The position numbers and the translations under genes are program-made. A model generated the notes under the pieces. The model did no database searches, had not been told where the DNA came from, and saw only the letters and a list, made by a program, of their open reading frames with translations. Source: Pseudonocardia sp. TRM90224 (GTDB taxonomy: Bacteria > Actinomycetota > Actinomycetes > Mycobacteriales > Pseudonocardiaceae). Taken from it: DNA of 64,000 nucleotides. Positions 16,631 through 25,568 of this stretch are shown here, piece after piece (position 1 is the stretch's first letter; each line of letters starts with the position of its first letter). The stretch covers positions 1 through 64,000 of the forward strand of contig NZ_JAJGSX010000033.1 in the NCBI RefSeq assembly GCF_021245725.1. The letters are read 5' to 3'.

Positions 16631-18055
16631 ATGAGCGGCCCGACCCGGTCATCGTCCGGTCACGTCGTGCTCGCCGACGCCGACGGTGCCGCGTACTCCT
16701 CGTTGCGGCGGCGCCCGGTGCCTCGCGCGGAGCGCTACGCGCTGGGGCGTGGGCTGCGGCACAAGGTGCCGCGCAAGTCGCTGGGGGAGTGGCAGGCGCC
16801 TGTGGGGCGACCCGACCCGGTGCAGCAGATCATGGAGTCGCACGAGGGCAGGGTGGGGCGGCTCGTGCCCATCCGGGTCGGCCGGATGGTCGCCTCGCCG
16901 TACGGGTTCCTGCGCGGCACCGCCGTGGTGATGGCCGAGGATGTCGCCCACCTGCCGGCCACCGGCATCACGCCCGTCGTCTGCGGCGACGCGCACCTGG
17001 GCAACTTCGGCTTCTACGCCTCACCCGAGCGCGACCTGGTGATCGACCTGAACGACTTCGACGAGGCGCACCCCGGCGGCTGGGAATGGGACTTGCGACG
17101 GCTGGTCGCCAGCATCTGGGTGGCCGGGCGGCACAACGGCGCCGACGAGGAGCAGTGCGCCGCCGCGGTCATGTCGTGCGTCGCGGCCTACCGCGAGGAG
17201 GTGCGGCTGCTCGCCGACCAGCCGCTGATGTTCCGCTCCTACCAGCGCATCGACGTCGACCGGTTGCAGGAGGAGAGCAGCAAGCCGCTGCAGCACGAGG
17301 TGGCACGGGCGGCGCGGCGGGCCCGCCACCGCACCAGCGACCGCGCGCTGCCGCGGTTCACCGAGCAGGTCGAGGAGCGCCGGCGGATCGTCGAGGAGCC
17401 GCCGCTCATCACGCGGCTGCCCGACCACGAGGCCGAGCTCGTCGCGGCCGCGCTCGACGACTACCTGCAGACGCTCTCGTCGCACTGGCGCCGGGTGCTG
17501 GGCGGCTACACGCTCGTCGACGTCGCGCACAAGGTGGTCGGCGTGGGCAGCGTCGGCCTGCGCGCGTACGTCGCGCTGCTGGAGGGCTCGACGCCGGACG
17601 ACGTGGTGTTCCTGCAGCTCAAGCAGGCGCGCCGGTCGGTGCTGGCCCGCTACGTGCACGGCGAGTCGGCGTGGCACGACCACCAGGGCCAGCGGGTGGT
17701 GGAGTACCAGCAGGCGCTGCAGACCGTCAGCGACCCGCTGCTGGGCTGGACCACGGTGGACGATCGCCAGTACTACGTGCGCCAGTTCCGGAACATGAAG
17801 GGCACCATCGCGCTCGACGGCATCGACGCCGCCGCGCTCGTCGACTACGCGGGGGTCGTGGGGCACCTGCTGGCCAAGGGGCACGCCCGGACCAGCGGCG
17901 CGTCGATGATCGCCGGGTACCTCGGCTCGTCGCCGAAGGTGGAGGAGGCGTTGAGCCGTTTCGCCCGCGCCTACGCCGACCAGACGGAGGCCGACCACGC
18001 CGCCCTTCAGCGTGCAGTCGACCGCGGGTTGCTGCCCGTCGAACGTGGAGTGTGA
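16631..18055 (+). CDS. DUF2252 family protein
   Basis: A 474-residue protein typical of DUF2252 (kinase-like fold, function not established). Signature motifs are VVCGDAHLGNFGFYASPERDLVIDLNDFDEAHPG (shown in part) near residue 118 and GWEWDLRRLVAS. The GDxHxxN and D-x-x-D patterns resemble aminoglycoside-phosphotransferase-like kinases. The gene ends ten bases before serA in the same direction, so the two may be co-transcribed. The functional link to serine synthesis is unclear. Confidence 0.85.
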   Translation: MSGPTRSSSGHVVLADADGAAYSSLRRRPVPRAERYALGRGLRHKVPRKSLGEWQAPVGRPDPVQQIMESHEGRVGRLVPIRVGRMVASPYGFLRGTAVVMAEDVAHLPATGITPVVCGDAHLGNFGFYASPERDLVIDLNDFDEAHPGGWEWDLRRLVASIWVAGRHNGADEEQCAAAVMSCVAAYREEVRLLADQPLMFRSYQRIDVDRLQEESSKPLQHEVARAARRARHRTSDRALPRFTEQVEERRRIVEEPPLITRLPDHEAELVAAALDDYLQTLSSHWRRVLGGYTLVDVAHKVVGVGSVGLRAYVALLEGSTPDDVVFLQLKQARRSVLARYVHGESAWHDHQGQRVVEYQQALQTVSDPLLGWTTVDDRQYYVRQFRNMKGTIALDGIDAAALVDYAGVVGHLLAKGHARTSGASMIAGYLGSSPKVEEALSRFARAYADQTEADHAALQRAVDRGLLPVERGV

Positions 18056-18065
18056 GGATGGAGCC

Positions 18066-19265
18066 GTGAAGGCACTACTGCTGGAGAACATCCACCCGGT
18101 CGCCGCCGACGCGCTGCGCAGCGCCGGCTTCGAGGTCGACGTGCGTTCGAAGTCGTTGACCGAGCAGGAGCTCGTCGAGCAGCTGCCCGGCGTCACGCTG
18201 CTCGGGATCCGGTCGAACACGACGATCACCCCGAGAGTGCTCGACGCCGGCAAGGACCTGCTCGCCGTGGGGTGCTTCTGCATCGGGACGAACCAGGTCG
18301 AGCTCGTCGAGGCGGCGAACCGCGGGATCGCGGTCTTCAACGCGCCCTTCTCCAACACCCGCAGCGTCGTCGAGCTGGTGCTGGGCGAGATCATCGCGCT
18401 GGCCCGGCGGCTCACCGAGAAGACGCAGCGGATGCACGAAGGCATCTGGGACAAGTCGGCGAAGGGCAGCCACGAGGTCCGCCGCCGCACGCTGGGCATC
18501 GTCGGCTACGGCAACATCGGCACCCAGCTGTCCAACGTCGCGGAGGCCGTCGGGTTGCGGGTGATCTTCTTCGACACGGCTGATCGGCTGGCGCACGGCA
18601 ACGCCAGACGGGTCGGATCGCTGAACGACCTGCTGGCCCAGTCGGACGTGGTGAGCCTGCACGTCGACGGCCGGCCGGGCAACGCCGGCCTCTTCGGCCC
18701 CGAGCAGTTCGCCGCGATGAAGCCGCGCTCGATCTTCATCAACGCCTCGCGGGGGATGGTCGTCGACGAGGCCGCTCTGAGGGAGCACATCCTCTCGGGG
18801 CACCTCGCCGGCGCCGCGATCGACGTGTTCCCCGCCGAGCCGAAGGCGCAGGGCGACGAGTTCAACTCCCCGCTGCGCGGCCTCGACAACGTGATCCTCA
18901 CCCCGCACGTCGGCGGCTCGACCCAGGAGGCGCAGGAGGAGATCGGGCACTTCGTCTCCACCAAGTTCCTCAGCTTCGTCTCGGGCGGCAGCACCGCCCT
19001 GTCGGTGAACCTGCCCGAGGTCGCGCCGCAGCAGCCGCCCGGCCGGTTCCGGATGGGCTACCTGCACACGAACGCGCCCGGGGTGCTGGCCGGCATCAAC
19101 CTCCTGCTCGCCGAGGCGAAGGCCAACGTGGTCGGCCAGGCGCTCTCGACGAGGGGCGAGCAGGGATACGTCCTGATCGACACCGACGTCGTGCTGCCCG
19201 AGGCCACCCTCGCCGCCCTGCGCCAGTCGCCGCACACCATTTGGCTGCGGTCCTGGCAGCTCTGA
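18066..19265 (+). CDS. serA: D-3-phosphoglycerate dehydrogenase
   Basis: A 399-residue NAD-dependent dehydrogenase for the first step of serine synthesis (3-phosphoglycerate to 3-phosphohydroxypyruvate). It shows the catalytic-domain start (LLENIHPVAADALRSAGFEV), the Rossmann motif GIVGYGNIGTQ, the D-isomer dehydrogenase signature ending NASRGMVVDE, the catalytic His in TPHVGGSTQEAQ and a C-terminal ACT-like regulatory domain. The length matches E. coli SerA (410) rather than the longer type with an extra domain (about 530). GTG 18066 is preceded by GGATGGAG; an upstream in-frame ATG at 18012 lies inside the previous gene and is rejected. Confidence 0.92.
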   Translation: MKALLLENIHPVAADALRSAGFEVDVRSKSLTEQELVEQLPGVTLLGIRSNTTITPRVLDAGKDLLAVGCFCIGTNQVELVEAANRGIAVFNAPFSNTRSVVELVLGEIIALARRLTEKTQRMHEGIWDKSAKGSHEVRRRTLGIVGYGNIGTQLSNVAEAVGLRVIFFDTADRLAHGNARRVGSLNDLLAQSDVVSLHVDGRPGNAGLFGPEQFAAMKPRSIFINASRGMVVDEAALREHILSGHLAGAAIDVFPAEPKAQGDEFNSPLRGLDNVILTPHVGGSTQEAQEEIGHFVSTKFLSFVSGGSTALSVNLPEVAPQQPPGRFRMGYLHTNAPGVLAGINLLLAEAKANVVGQALSTRGEQGYVLIDTDVVLPEATLAALRQSPHTIWLRSWQL

Positions 19266-19291
19266 GCCCGGCAGGCTCTCGTCGACCGGGC

Positions 19292-20452
19292 TCAGACGGT
19301 GTCGGAGAAGACCTCGTCGCGGGCCCGGTCGAGCGCGGCGACGAGCGCGCCGCGCAGGACGGGGTTGCCGGCCATGCTGGTCGCCACCACGTGTGGGGCG
19401 TTCGGGCACATGCCGGCCGCGGCGGTCTCGACCATGCCCGCGAGGTGCGCGCCGCCCGCACCGCCGACGTCGCCGCTGAGGACGACGAGTCCGGGGTCGA
19501 TCACGACCGAGACGGCGGCCACGCCGAGGGCGAGCCGGTGCGCGACCTCGTGCAGGTAGGTGTCGTGCCCGCCCGCGACGGCGGCGCGGATCTGGTCGGC
19601 GACGGTGTCGCCGGGCACGTCGTGCTCCGCGGCCAGCTTCGCCATCGCCTCCGGGCCGACCAGCCGCTGGTAGGAGCCGGACTGCGGGTGCCCGACGTCG
19701 GTCGGGAGCGGCTCGCCGGGCACCGGTAGCCAGCCGATCTCGCCGGCGCCGCCCAGGGCGCCGCGGTGCAGCCGGCCGCCGAGCATGACGCCGAGACCCT
19801 GCCCGACGCTCGTCCAGAGCACCACGAAGTCGTCGTGCCCGACGGCCGCGCCGTAGCGGTGCTCCGCCAGTGCGACGAGGTTGACGTCGTTCTCGATGGT
19901 GACCGAGCCGCCCAGCCGCTCCCGCAGGCTGGCCAGCACGCCGACGTGCCACGCCGCAAGGTCGTAGGAGAAGCGCATGTCGCCGGTGCGAGGGTCGACC
20001 ATGCCGCGGGTGCCGATCACGAGCGTCCGCAGCCGGGACATCTCGATCTGTGCCGCGGCGCATGCCGCGTGCACGGCGTCGTGCACGGCGCCGATCGGGT
20101 CGTCGCCGTCGAGCGGGCCCGCGACGTCCTCGACGACGACCGTGCCGGTGATGTCGGCGATGCCGACGGTGACCCGCTCCGGCAGCACTTCGAGCCCTGC
20201 GACGTAGGCGGAGGACGGCACGACGTCGTACAGCGCGGCGTTCGGCCCGCGGCTGCCGCCGCGCTCACCGATCACCTCGACCAGCCCACGCTCTTCGAGG
20301 CGCGTGAACAGCTGGGCGGCGGTCACCCGCGAGAGCCCGGTGCGATCGCCCAGCTCAGCACGGGTCATCGGCCCGTCGGCGAGCAGGAGTTCGAGCGCCG
20401 CGCGGTCGTTGAGCCTGCGCAGCAGCCGCGGGGTGCCGGGGGGTCGGCTCAC
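19292..20452 (-). CDS. ROK-family transcriptional repressor
   Basis: A 386-residue ROK regulator: an N-terminal winged HTH (LLLADGPMTRAELGDRTGLSRVTAAQLFTRLEERGLVE) and a sugar-kinase-like domain (IENDVNLVALAEHRYG, GQGLGVMLGGRLHRG, GAGEIGWLP). GGAGG lies before the GTG at 20452. It is divergent from an ABC sugar importer with a GH3 hexosaminidase, so it most likely represses that operon until an amino sugar or disaccharide binds. The usual ROK zinc-binding Cys cluster is not obvious. Confidence 0.9.
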   Translation of the reverse strand: MSRPPGTPRLLRRLNDRAALELLLADGPMTRAELGDRTGLSRVTAAQLFTRLEERGLVEVIGERGGSRGPNAALYDVVPSSAYVAGLEVLPERVTVGIADITGTVVVEDVAGPLDGDDPIGAVHDAVHAACAAAQIEMSRLRTLVIGTRGMVDPRTGDMRFSYDLAAWHVGVLASLRERLGGSVTIENDVNLVALAEHRYGAAVGHDDFVVLWTSVGQGLGVMLGGRLHRGALGGAGEIGWLPVPGEPLPTDVGHPQSGSYQRLVGPEAMAKLAAEHDVPGDTVADQIRAAVAGGHDTYLHEVAHRLALGVAAVSVVIDPGLVVLSGDVGGAGGAHLAGMVETAAAGMCPNAPHVVATSMAGNPVLRGALVAALDRARDEVFSDTV

Positions 20453-20491
20453 GGATCCTGCCTCCTCTCGTCACGAAAGCCTAACGGCCCA

Positions 20492-20505
20492 TTTCTTTAA
20501 AGAAA
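20492..20505. promoter_or_regulatory. Perfect palindrome TTTCTTTAAAGAAA, probable ROK operator
   Basis: A 14-base perfect palindrome, entirely A/T except one C/G pair, in otherwise GC-rich DNA between the divergent repressor and importer genes. A second, wider inverted pair CTAAC (20481-20485) and GTTAG (20513-20517) brackets it. Position 40 bases before the repressor start fits control of both promoters. Confidence 0.7.
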
Positions 20506-20620
20506 GTTTGTTGTTAGTTTAGCGCCGCCGAGCCGCCCGGTGTGTACCCCTGGCCGGCACAGCTGAGCACGAACCGCTGAGCACGCACCGACCCCGCGTC
20601 GTTCCGGGAGGGGAGCACGA

Positions 20621-21943
20621 ATGAGGATCTGGAAGCTGGCGGCCGCGGCCGCGGCGCTGACACTGAGCTTGGCTGCGTGTGGTTCGGGCGGAGGTGCGGC
20701 TCCGCCACCGCCGGCGGGCGGCGGTACCGGCCCCACGTCGTTCGCGGGCCAGACGATCACGGTGTGGCGCCTCGGCGACCCGGCCGCGGTCAACGAGAAG
20801 TACATGACCGACCTGAACGCGAAGTTCAAGGAACAGACCGGCGCCGACGTCAAGGTCGAATGGATCGCCTGGCCGGACGCGCAGGCCAAGTGGACGGCCG
20901 CGATCACCGCGGGCTCCGGCCCGGACGTCACCGAGATCGGCAACGACCAGGTCGCCGCGTGGGTCGGCCAGGGCGCGCTCGCCGACATCACCGACATGGT
21001 CGGGTCGGCCCCCGAGCTCAAGCAGATCCCCGAGAACCTCTGGGGCTACGAGACGATCGAGAACAAGGTCTACGCGGTGCCGTGGGGTGGCGGCACGCGT
21101 GCGGTGCTCTACCGCAAGGACTGGTTCCAGGAGCTCAACATCCAGGTCCCCAAGACCTGGGACGAGCTGGTCACCGCTGCCAAGACGATCATCGCGGCGA
21201 AGGGCAGCGATGTCGACGGCTTCGCGTTCAACGGCGGCGCCGACTCGAACATGTCGCTCTCGCCGTTCGTGTGGGGTGCCGGCGGCGACTTCGCCGTCAA
21301 CAACGGTGGCAAGTGGACCGGCAAGCTCACCGAGCCGGGCTTCAAGGAGGGCTTCCAGTTCTACACCGACCTGGTCGCCAAGCACGGCGTCTCGCGCAGG
21401 TCGGCGCTGACGCAGAACGCCGAGGAGATCAGCACCCGCTTCCAGAACAACCTGGTCGGGATGTACGTGACCGGCGCGTGGGACCTCGACGGCATCAAGG
21501 AACGCAGCAACGGCAAGATCGGCGACGCGCAGATCGGCTTCTTCTCGATCCCGAACAAGGACGGCAACGGCGTTGCGCCCGCGTTCCAGGGCGGCAACGA
21601 CATCGCCGTGTGGGGTGACTCGCAGAAGAAGGAGGTCGCGCAGGCCTACGTGCAGCTGGCCGCGGGCAAGGAGTTCGGCACCCGCTACGCCAAGGACAAC
21701 GGGCTGCTGCCGAACTACCCGGACGCGCTCGCCGCCTACGCCAGCGACCCGGTGAACGCGGCCTTCGCGCAGACGTTCTCCGTGGCCAAGGGCTTCCCGG
21801 CCGACCCGCAGTGGGCCGAGGCGAACGAGACGAAGGCGGTGCTGCAGAACGCCGAGCGTGCGGTGATCGAGGGCAAGAAGACCGTCGACCAGGCGCTCGC
21901 CGACGCGAACGCCGAGCTCGAGACGATCCTGAACAGCCAGTAG
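20621..21943 (+). CDS. ABC transporter sugar-binding lipoprotein
   Basis: A 440-residue extracellular solute-binding protein (family 1). The signal peptide ends at LAAC (Cys20 lipidated), followed by a Gly/Ala/Pro-rich linker. The mature part begins QTITVWRLGDPAAVNEKYMTDLNAKFKEQTGADVKVEW, typical of maltose/oligosaccharide binding proteins. A GGGAGGGG ribosome site precedes ATG 20621. It captures sugar for the two permeases that follow. Amino-sugar oligomers are likely from the GH3 gene downstream. Confidence 0.93.
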   Translation: MRIWKLAAAAAALTLSLAACGSGGGAAPPPPAGGGTGPTSFAGQTITVWRLGDPAAVNEKYMTDLNAKFKEQTGADVKVEWIAWPDAQAKWTAAITAGSGPDVTEIGNDQVAAWVGQGALADITDMVGSAPELKQIPENLWGYETIENKVYAVPWGGGTRAVLYRKDWFQELNIQVPKTWDELVTAAKTIIAAKGSDVDGFAFNGGADSNMSLSPFVWGAGGDFAVNNGGKWTGKLTEPGFKEGFQFYTDLVAKHGVSRRSALTQNAEEISTRFQNNLVGMYVTGAWDLDGIKERSNGKIGDAQIGFFSIPNKDGNGVAPAFQGGNDIAVWGDSQKKEVAQAYVQLAAGKEFGTRYAKDNGLLPNYPDALAAYASDPVNAAFAQTFSVAKGFPADPQWAEANETKAVLQNAERAVIEGKKTVDQALADANAELETILNSQ

Positions 21944-21946
21944 CAC

Positions 21947-22960
21947 ATGGCACAGAAGACGACGGTTGTCCGGGCCGGCGCCCCGAGGCCCGGCCCGGAC
22001 GACATCCCACCACCCGCGCGGCGGGCCGGGCGAGGGCTTTCCCCCAAGGCCATCCCGTACGCGCTGATCGTCCCCGGCCTGCTGGTCATCGCGGTGCTGA
22101 CCTTCTACCCGCTGTACCAGGTCGTCACGATGGCCTTCCAGAAGGTCGGGCTGGCGCAGGTGCGGCCGGTGAACCCGCAGCCCGCGGAGTTCGTCGGCTG
22201 GGACAACTTCCAGCAGATCTTCGAGAACCCGCTGTTCTGGTCGACGCTGCGCAACACCGTGGTGTTCGCGGCGGCGGCGGTGGCGTTGACGCTCGTGCTC
22301 GGCACGCTGGTCGGCATCCTGCTGAACCAGCTCGGCAAGGTGATGTCGACGCTCGTCGTGATCGGGCTGATGCTGGCGTGGGGCATGCCGCGCACCGCAG
22401 TGGCCGCGGTGTGGAAGTGGATGTTCGACCCCGACGCCGGCGTCGTGAACGCGACGTTGAACGCGTTGCCCGACTGGCTCACCGGCACACTGCTCGGCCG
22501 CGCGGACTGGACGGGCTACCCCTGGTTCAACGACGTGCTGCCGATCTACATCGTGCTCACCGCGATGGTCGTGTGGCAGTCGGTGCCGTTCATCGCGGTG
22601 TCGGTGCTCGCCGGGCTCAAGAGCGTGCCGGGCGACCTGCACGAGGCGGCCCGGCTCGACGGCGCGGGCGCGTGGTCGATCTTCTGGCGGATCACGTTCC
22701 CGCTGCTGCGGCCGATCTTCACGGTGCTGCTGGTGCTCTCGGTGATCTGGGACTTCAAGGTCTTCGACCAGCTCTACATCCTGATCCGGACGCTCAACCG
22801 GGACGCGGCGAACCTGTCGATCTACGCCTACGCCGAGGCGTTCAGCGCTCCGCCGCGCATGGGCACCGGTGCGGCGATCGCCATCGTGCTCACCGTGATC
22901 CTGCTGGTCATCACGGTGTTCTACGTCCGCCAGATCGTGAAGCAGGAGGAGCTCCGGTGA
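21947..22960 (+). CDS. ABC transporter permease, MalF-type
   Basis: A 337-residue inner-membrane permease with about six helices and the EAA loop that docks the ATPase (HEAARLDGAGAWSIFWRITFPLLRP). A Pro-rich cytoplasmic N-terminus precedes the first helix. It starts three bases after the binding-protein stop and overlaps the next permease by four bases (GTGA), so the operon is translationally coupled. Confidence 0.93.
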   Translation: MAQKTTVVRAGAPRPGPDDIPPPARRAGRGLSPKAIPYALIVPGLLVIAVLTFYPLYQVVTMAFQKVGLAQVRPVNPQPAEFVGWDNFQQIFENPLFWSTLRNTVVFAAAAVALTLVLGTLVGILLNQLGKVMSTLVVIGLMLAWGMPRTAVAAVWKWMFDPDAGVVNATLNALPDWLTGTLLGRADWTGYPWFNDVLPIYIVLTAMVVWQSVPFIAVSVLAGLKSVPGDLHEAARLDGAGAWSIFWRITFPLLRPIFTVLLVLSVIWDFKVFDQLYILIRTLNRDAANLSIYAYAEAFSAPPRMGTGAAIAIVLTVILLVITVFYVRQIVKQEELR

Positions 22961-23799
22961 GGCAGCGGCCGATCGCCAAGGTGGGGTTCAACGCGCTCGG
23001 GCTCGTCGTGTTCGCGCTCTCGGTCTTCCCCGTTTACTGGATGGTGACGACGGGGTTCAAGCCGAGCGAGGAGATCTTCACGACCGACTTCATCCCGTTC
23101 CCGATCAACCCGACGTTCGAGCACCTCGACCGGGTGTTCAACCAGGGTGTTGCCGGCAACTCGATCTGGGTCTACATGGGCAACAGCCTGATCGTGGCCC
23201 TCGGCGCCGTCGTCTTCAGCGGGTTCTTCGCGCTGCTCGGCGCGACGGCGATCGCGCGGTACCGCTTCCGGGGCCGGTCGGCCTACCTGATCCTGCTGCT
23301 GGTGATCCAGATGATCCCCGGCGAAGCCATGATCATCCCGCTCTACGTGATGCTGATCCGGCTGGGGCTGACCGACCAGCTCTTCGGACTGATCCTCGTG
23401 AACGCCGGGTCCGCGCTCCCGTTCGGGATCTGGATGCTGCGGACGTTCGTCGCGGCCGTCCCGGTGGAGCTGGAGGAAGCGGCGTGGCTCGACGGCGCCA
23501 GCCGGTGGACGGCCTACTGGCGGGTGGTCTTCCCGCTCGTGGCCCCCGGCCTGGTCGCGACCAGCATCTTCTCGTTCATCACCGCGTGGAACGAGTTCGT
23601 CTTCGCGCTGACGCTGATCCGCACGCAGAGCAACTACACGATGCCGGTGGCGCTGAACTTCTTCATCAGCCAACGCGGCGCCGACGTCGGCGCGATCATG
23701 TCGGCCGCAACCCTGATGACCATCCCGGTGGTCGTGTTCTTCCTCATCGTCCAACGCAGGCTCGTCGCCGGGCTGACGGCCGGCGCGGTAAGGGGATAG
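22957..23799 (+). CDS. ABC transporter permease, MalG-type
   Basis: A 280-residue permease with six membrane segments and the EAA loop LEEAAWLDGASRWTAYWRVVFPL. Start GTG 22957 lies in the stop of the previous permease. No ATP-binding gene occurs in the operon; actinomycete sugar importers of this type often borrow a shared MsiK-type ATPase encoded elsewhere, which I assume here. Confidence 0.93.
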   Translation: MRQRPIAKVGFNALGLVVFALSVFPVYWMVTTGFKPSEEIFTTDFIPFPINPTFEHLDRVFNQGVAGNSIWVYMGNSLIVALGAVVFSGFFALLGATAIARYRFRGRSAYLILLLVIQMIPGEAMIIPLYVMLIRLGLTDQLFGLILVNAGSALPFGIWMLRTFVAAVPVELEEAAWLDGASRWTAYWRVVFPLVAPGLVATSIFSFITAWNEFVFALTLIRTQSNYTMPVALNFFISQRGADVGAIMSAATLMTIPVVVFFLIVQRRLVAGLTAGAVRG

Positions 23800-23804
23800 C
23801 AAGC

Positions 23805-25277
23805 ATGGTCGGCAACGGCGACACCGGGGACAGCGCCAACGGGGACAGGGGGTTGCGGCGGCTCGCGGCGGGCACGCTGCTGGCGTCCTTCCACGGCATG
23901 ACGGCACCGGACTGGGTGCGCCACGAGCTGGCGGCCGGGCTGGGTGGCGTCACCCTGTTCGGGTTCAACGTCTCCTCGCCCACGCAGCTGCTCGACCTCA
24001 CGTCGGCGATGAAGGCGGCGGGGGAGCCGGTGGTGTCGCTCGACGAGGAGGGCGGCGACGTCACGCGGCTCGCGTATCACGTCGGCAGCCCCTGCCCCGG
24101 CAACGCCGCGCTCGGGGCCGTCGACGACGTCGAGCTGACCGCGCAGGTGTACCGGGCGATCGGCGCCGAGCTCGCCGCGTGCGGCGTGAACCTCGACATG
24201 GCGCCCGACGCCGACATCAACGTCGCCGACGACAACCCGGTGGTGGGCACGCGGTCGTTCGGCAAGGACACCGGGCTGGTGGCGCGGCACACGGCGGCCG
24301 CGGTGCGCGGGCTGGAATCCGTCGGGGTCGCGGCGTGCGTCAAGCACTTCCCGGGGCACGGCGCGACCACGGTCGACTCGCACCTGGCGCTGCCCGTCGT
24401 CGACGTGAGCGTCGACGAGCTGCGAGCCCGTGAGCTGGTGCCGTTCATCGCGGCCATCGAGGCGGGCACCAAGTCGATCATGACGGCGCACGTGGCGGTG
24501 CCGTCGCTGACGGGGTCGGAGCCGGCCACGCTCTCCGACGCCGCGCTCACGACGCTGCTGCGCCGTGAGCTGGGCTACGACGGTGTGGTGGTCACCGACG
24601 CGCTCGACATGCACGCGATCATCGGCGGGGTCGGCCTGATCGGCGGCGCCGTGCGGTCGATCGCGGCGGGCGCCGACCTGCTGTGCCTCGGGCCGGCGCC
24701 GGACCAGCACGACATCACCCGGATCATCGACGGGATCATCGCCGCCGTCCGTGACGGCGACCTGCCCGGCGAACGCCTGGAGGAGGCTGCCGACCGGGTG
24801 GCCCGGTTGCATGCGTGGTTCCGTGCGTCGGCCGGCTCGGGTGCGGTCGGCGCGCGCGAGGTGATCGGGCTGGACGCCGCCCGCCGGGCCGTGCGCCTCA
24901 CCGGCACCGTCACACCGCTCGTCGACCCCTTCGTCGTCGAGGTCGACACCCCGCCGAACATCGCCGCGGGCGAGGTCCCGTGGGGCGTGGCGCCGTGGCT
25001 CCCGACGGCCGAGGTGCTGCGGGTCCGCGCCGCCGAGGCCGACACCGCCGACCTGCTGGCCCGGGCGGCCGGGCGCTCCCTCGTCGTCGTGCTCAAGGAC
25101 GCGCACCGCCACGCCGACAGCCGGGAGCTGGTCTCGACGCTGGTCGCAGCCCGCCCCGACACCACCGTGATCGAGATGGGCATCCCGGCCTGGCGCCCCG
25201 ACGGCGTCGCCCACATCGCGACCTACGGCGCGGCGCGGGTCAACGCCCGTGCGGCTGCGGAGCTGCTGACGGCCTGA
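23805..25277 (+). CDS. Glycoside hydrolase family 3, NagZ-type beta-N-acetylhexosaminidase
   Basis: A 490-residue cytoplasmic enzyme with the GH3 (beta/alpha)8 barrel and a C-terminal extra domain. The NagZ-specific loop K180-HFPGHG and D191-S-H193 supplies the His-Asp acid/base dyad, and VVTDALDM holds the nucleophilic Asp. No signal peptide is present, so it acts on imported sugars. It starts five bases after the permease stop. With the importer and ROK repressor it suggests use of GlcNAc-containing oligomers from chitin or cell wall; a plain beta-glucosidase is less likely because of the dyad. Confidence 0.88.
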   Translation: MVGNGDTGDSANGDRGLRRLAAGTLLASFHGMTAPDWVRHELAAGLGGVTLFGFNVSSPTQLLDLTSAMKAAGEPVVSLDEEGGDVTRLAYHVGSPCPGNAALGAVDDVELTAQVYRAIGAELAACGVNLDMAPDADINVADDNPVVGTRSFGKDTGLVARHTAAAVRGLESVGVAACVKHFPGHGATTVDSHLALPVVDVSVDELRARELVPFIAAIEAGTKSIMTAHVAVPSLTGSEPATLSDAALTTLLRRELGYDGVVVTDALDMHAIIGGVGLIGGAVRSIAAGADLLCLGPAPDQHDITRIIDGIIAAVRDGDLPGERLEEAADRVARLHAWFRASAGSGAVGAREVIGLDAARRAVRLTGTVTPLVDPFVVEVDTPPNIAAGEVPWGVAPWLPTAEVLRVRAAEADTADLLARAAGRSLVVVLKDAHRHADSRELVSTLVAARPDTTVIEMGIPAWRPDGVAHIATYGAARVNARAAAELLTA

Positions 25278-25294
25278 GCAGCGATACTCGGCCC

Positions 25295-25447
25295 ATGACG
25301 TTCGATGGCAGTCCCGAGGACGCGGACCACCCCGATCTGGCAGATCAGGTCGGACGGTTCCAGCGCGAGGCGGCGGTGCTCCCGACGCTGGACGAGCGGC
25401 CGGCTGAGGAGATCCTCGGCTACGACGAGCACGGTCTGCCGGGCTGA
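25295..25447 (+). CDS. Small acidic protein of unknown function
   Basis: A 50-residue very acidic protein starting at ATG 25295, 17 bases after the GH3 stop. Its C-terminal tail, PAEEILGYDEHGLPG, resembles tails I associate with small VapB-like antitoxins, but there is no DNA-binding ribbon-helix-helix region and no toxin next to it. It is followed directly by a long hairpin. It is possibly a small regulator or an orphan remnant. Confidence 0.5.
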   Translation: MTFDGSPEDADHPDLADQVGRFQREAAVLPTLDERPAEEILGYDEHGLPG

Positions 25448-25475
25448 CCGTCGCCCCTGCATCGGCGAAGCCCCC

Positions 25476-25545
25476 AACTTCCCCATCGTTTTGCCAACTT
25501 GCACACCCCAAAGCTCGTGCAGATTGGCAAAACGGTGGGGAAGTT
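25476..25545. repeat. Long intergenic hairpin, family A copy 1
   Basis: A 22-base left arm (25476-25497) pairs with 25524-25545 with a single mismatch around a 26-base loop. The core of the right arm is CAAAACGGTGGGGAAGTT. It lies between convergent genes (small ORF and GntP permease) and may act as a bidirectional terminator. The same arm sequence recurs at 36 kb, 60.9 kb and 61.4 kb. Confidence 0.85.
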
Positions 25546-25568
25546 CCAGGTGCGTGGTGGCGCGGACC

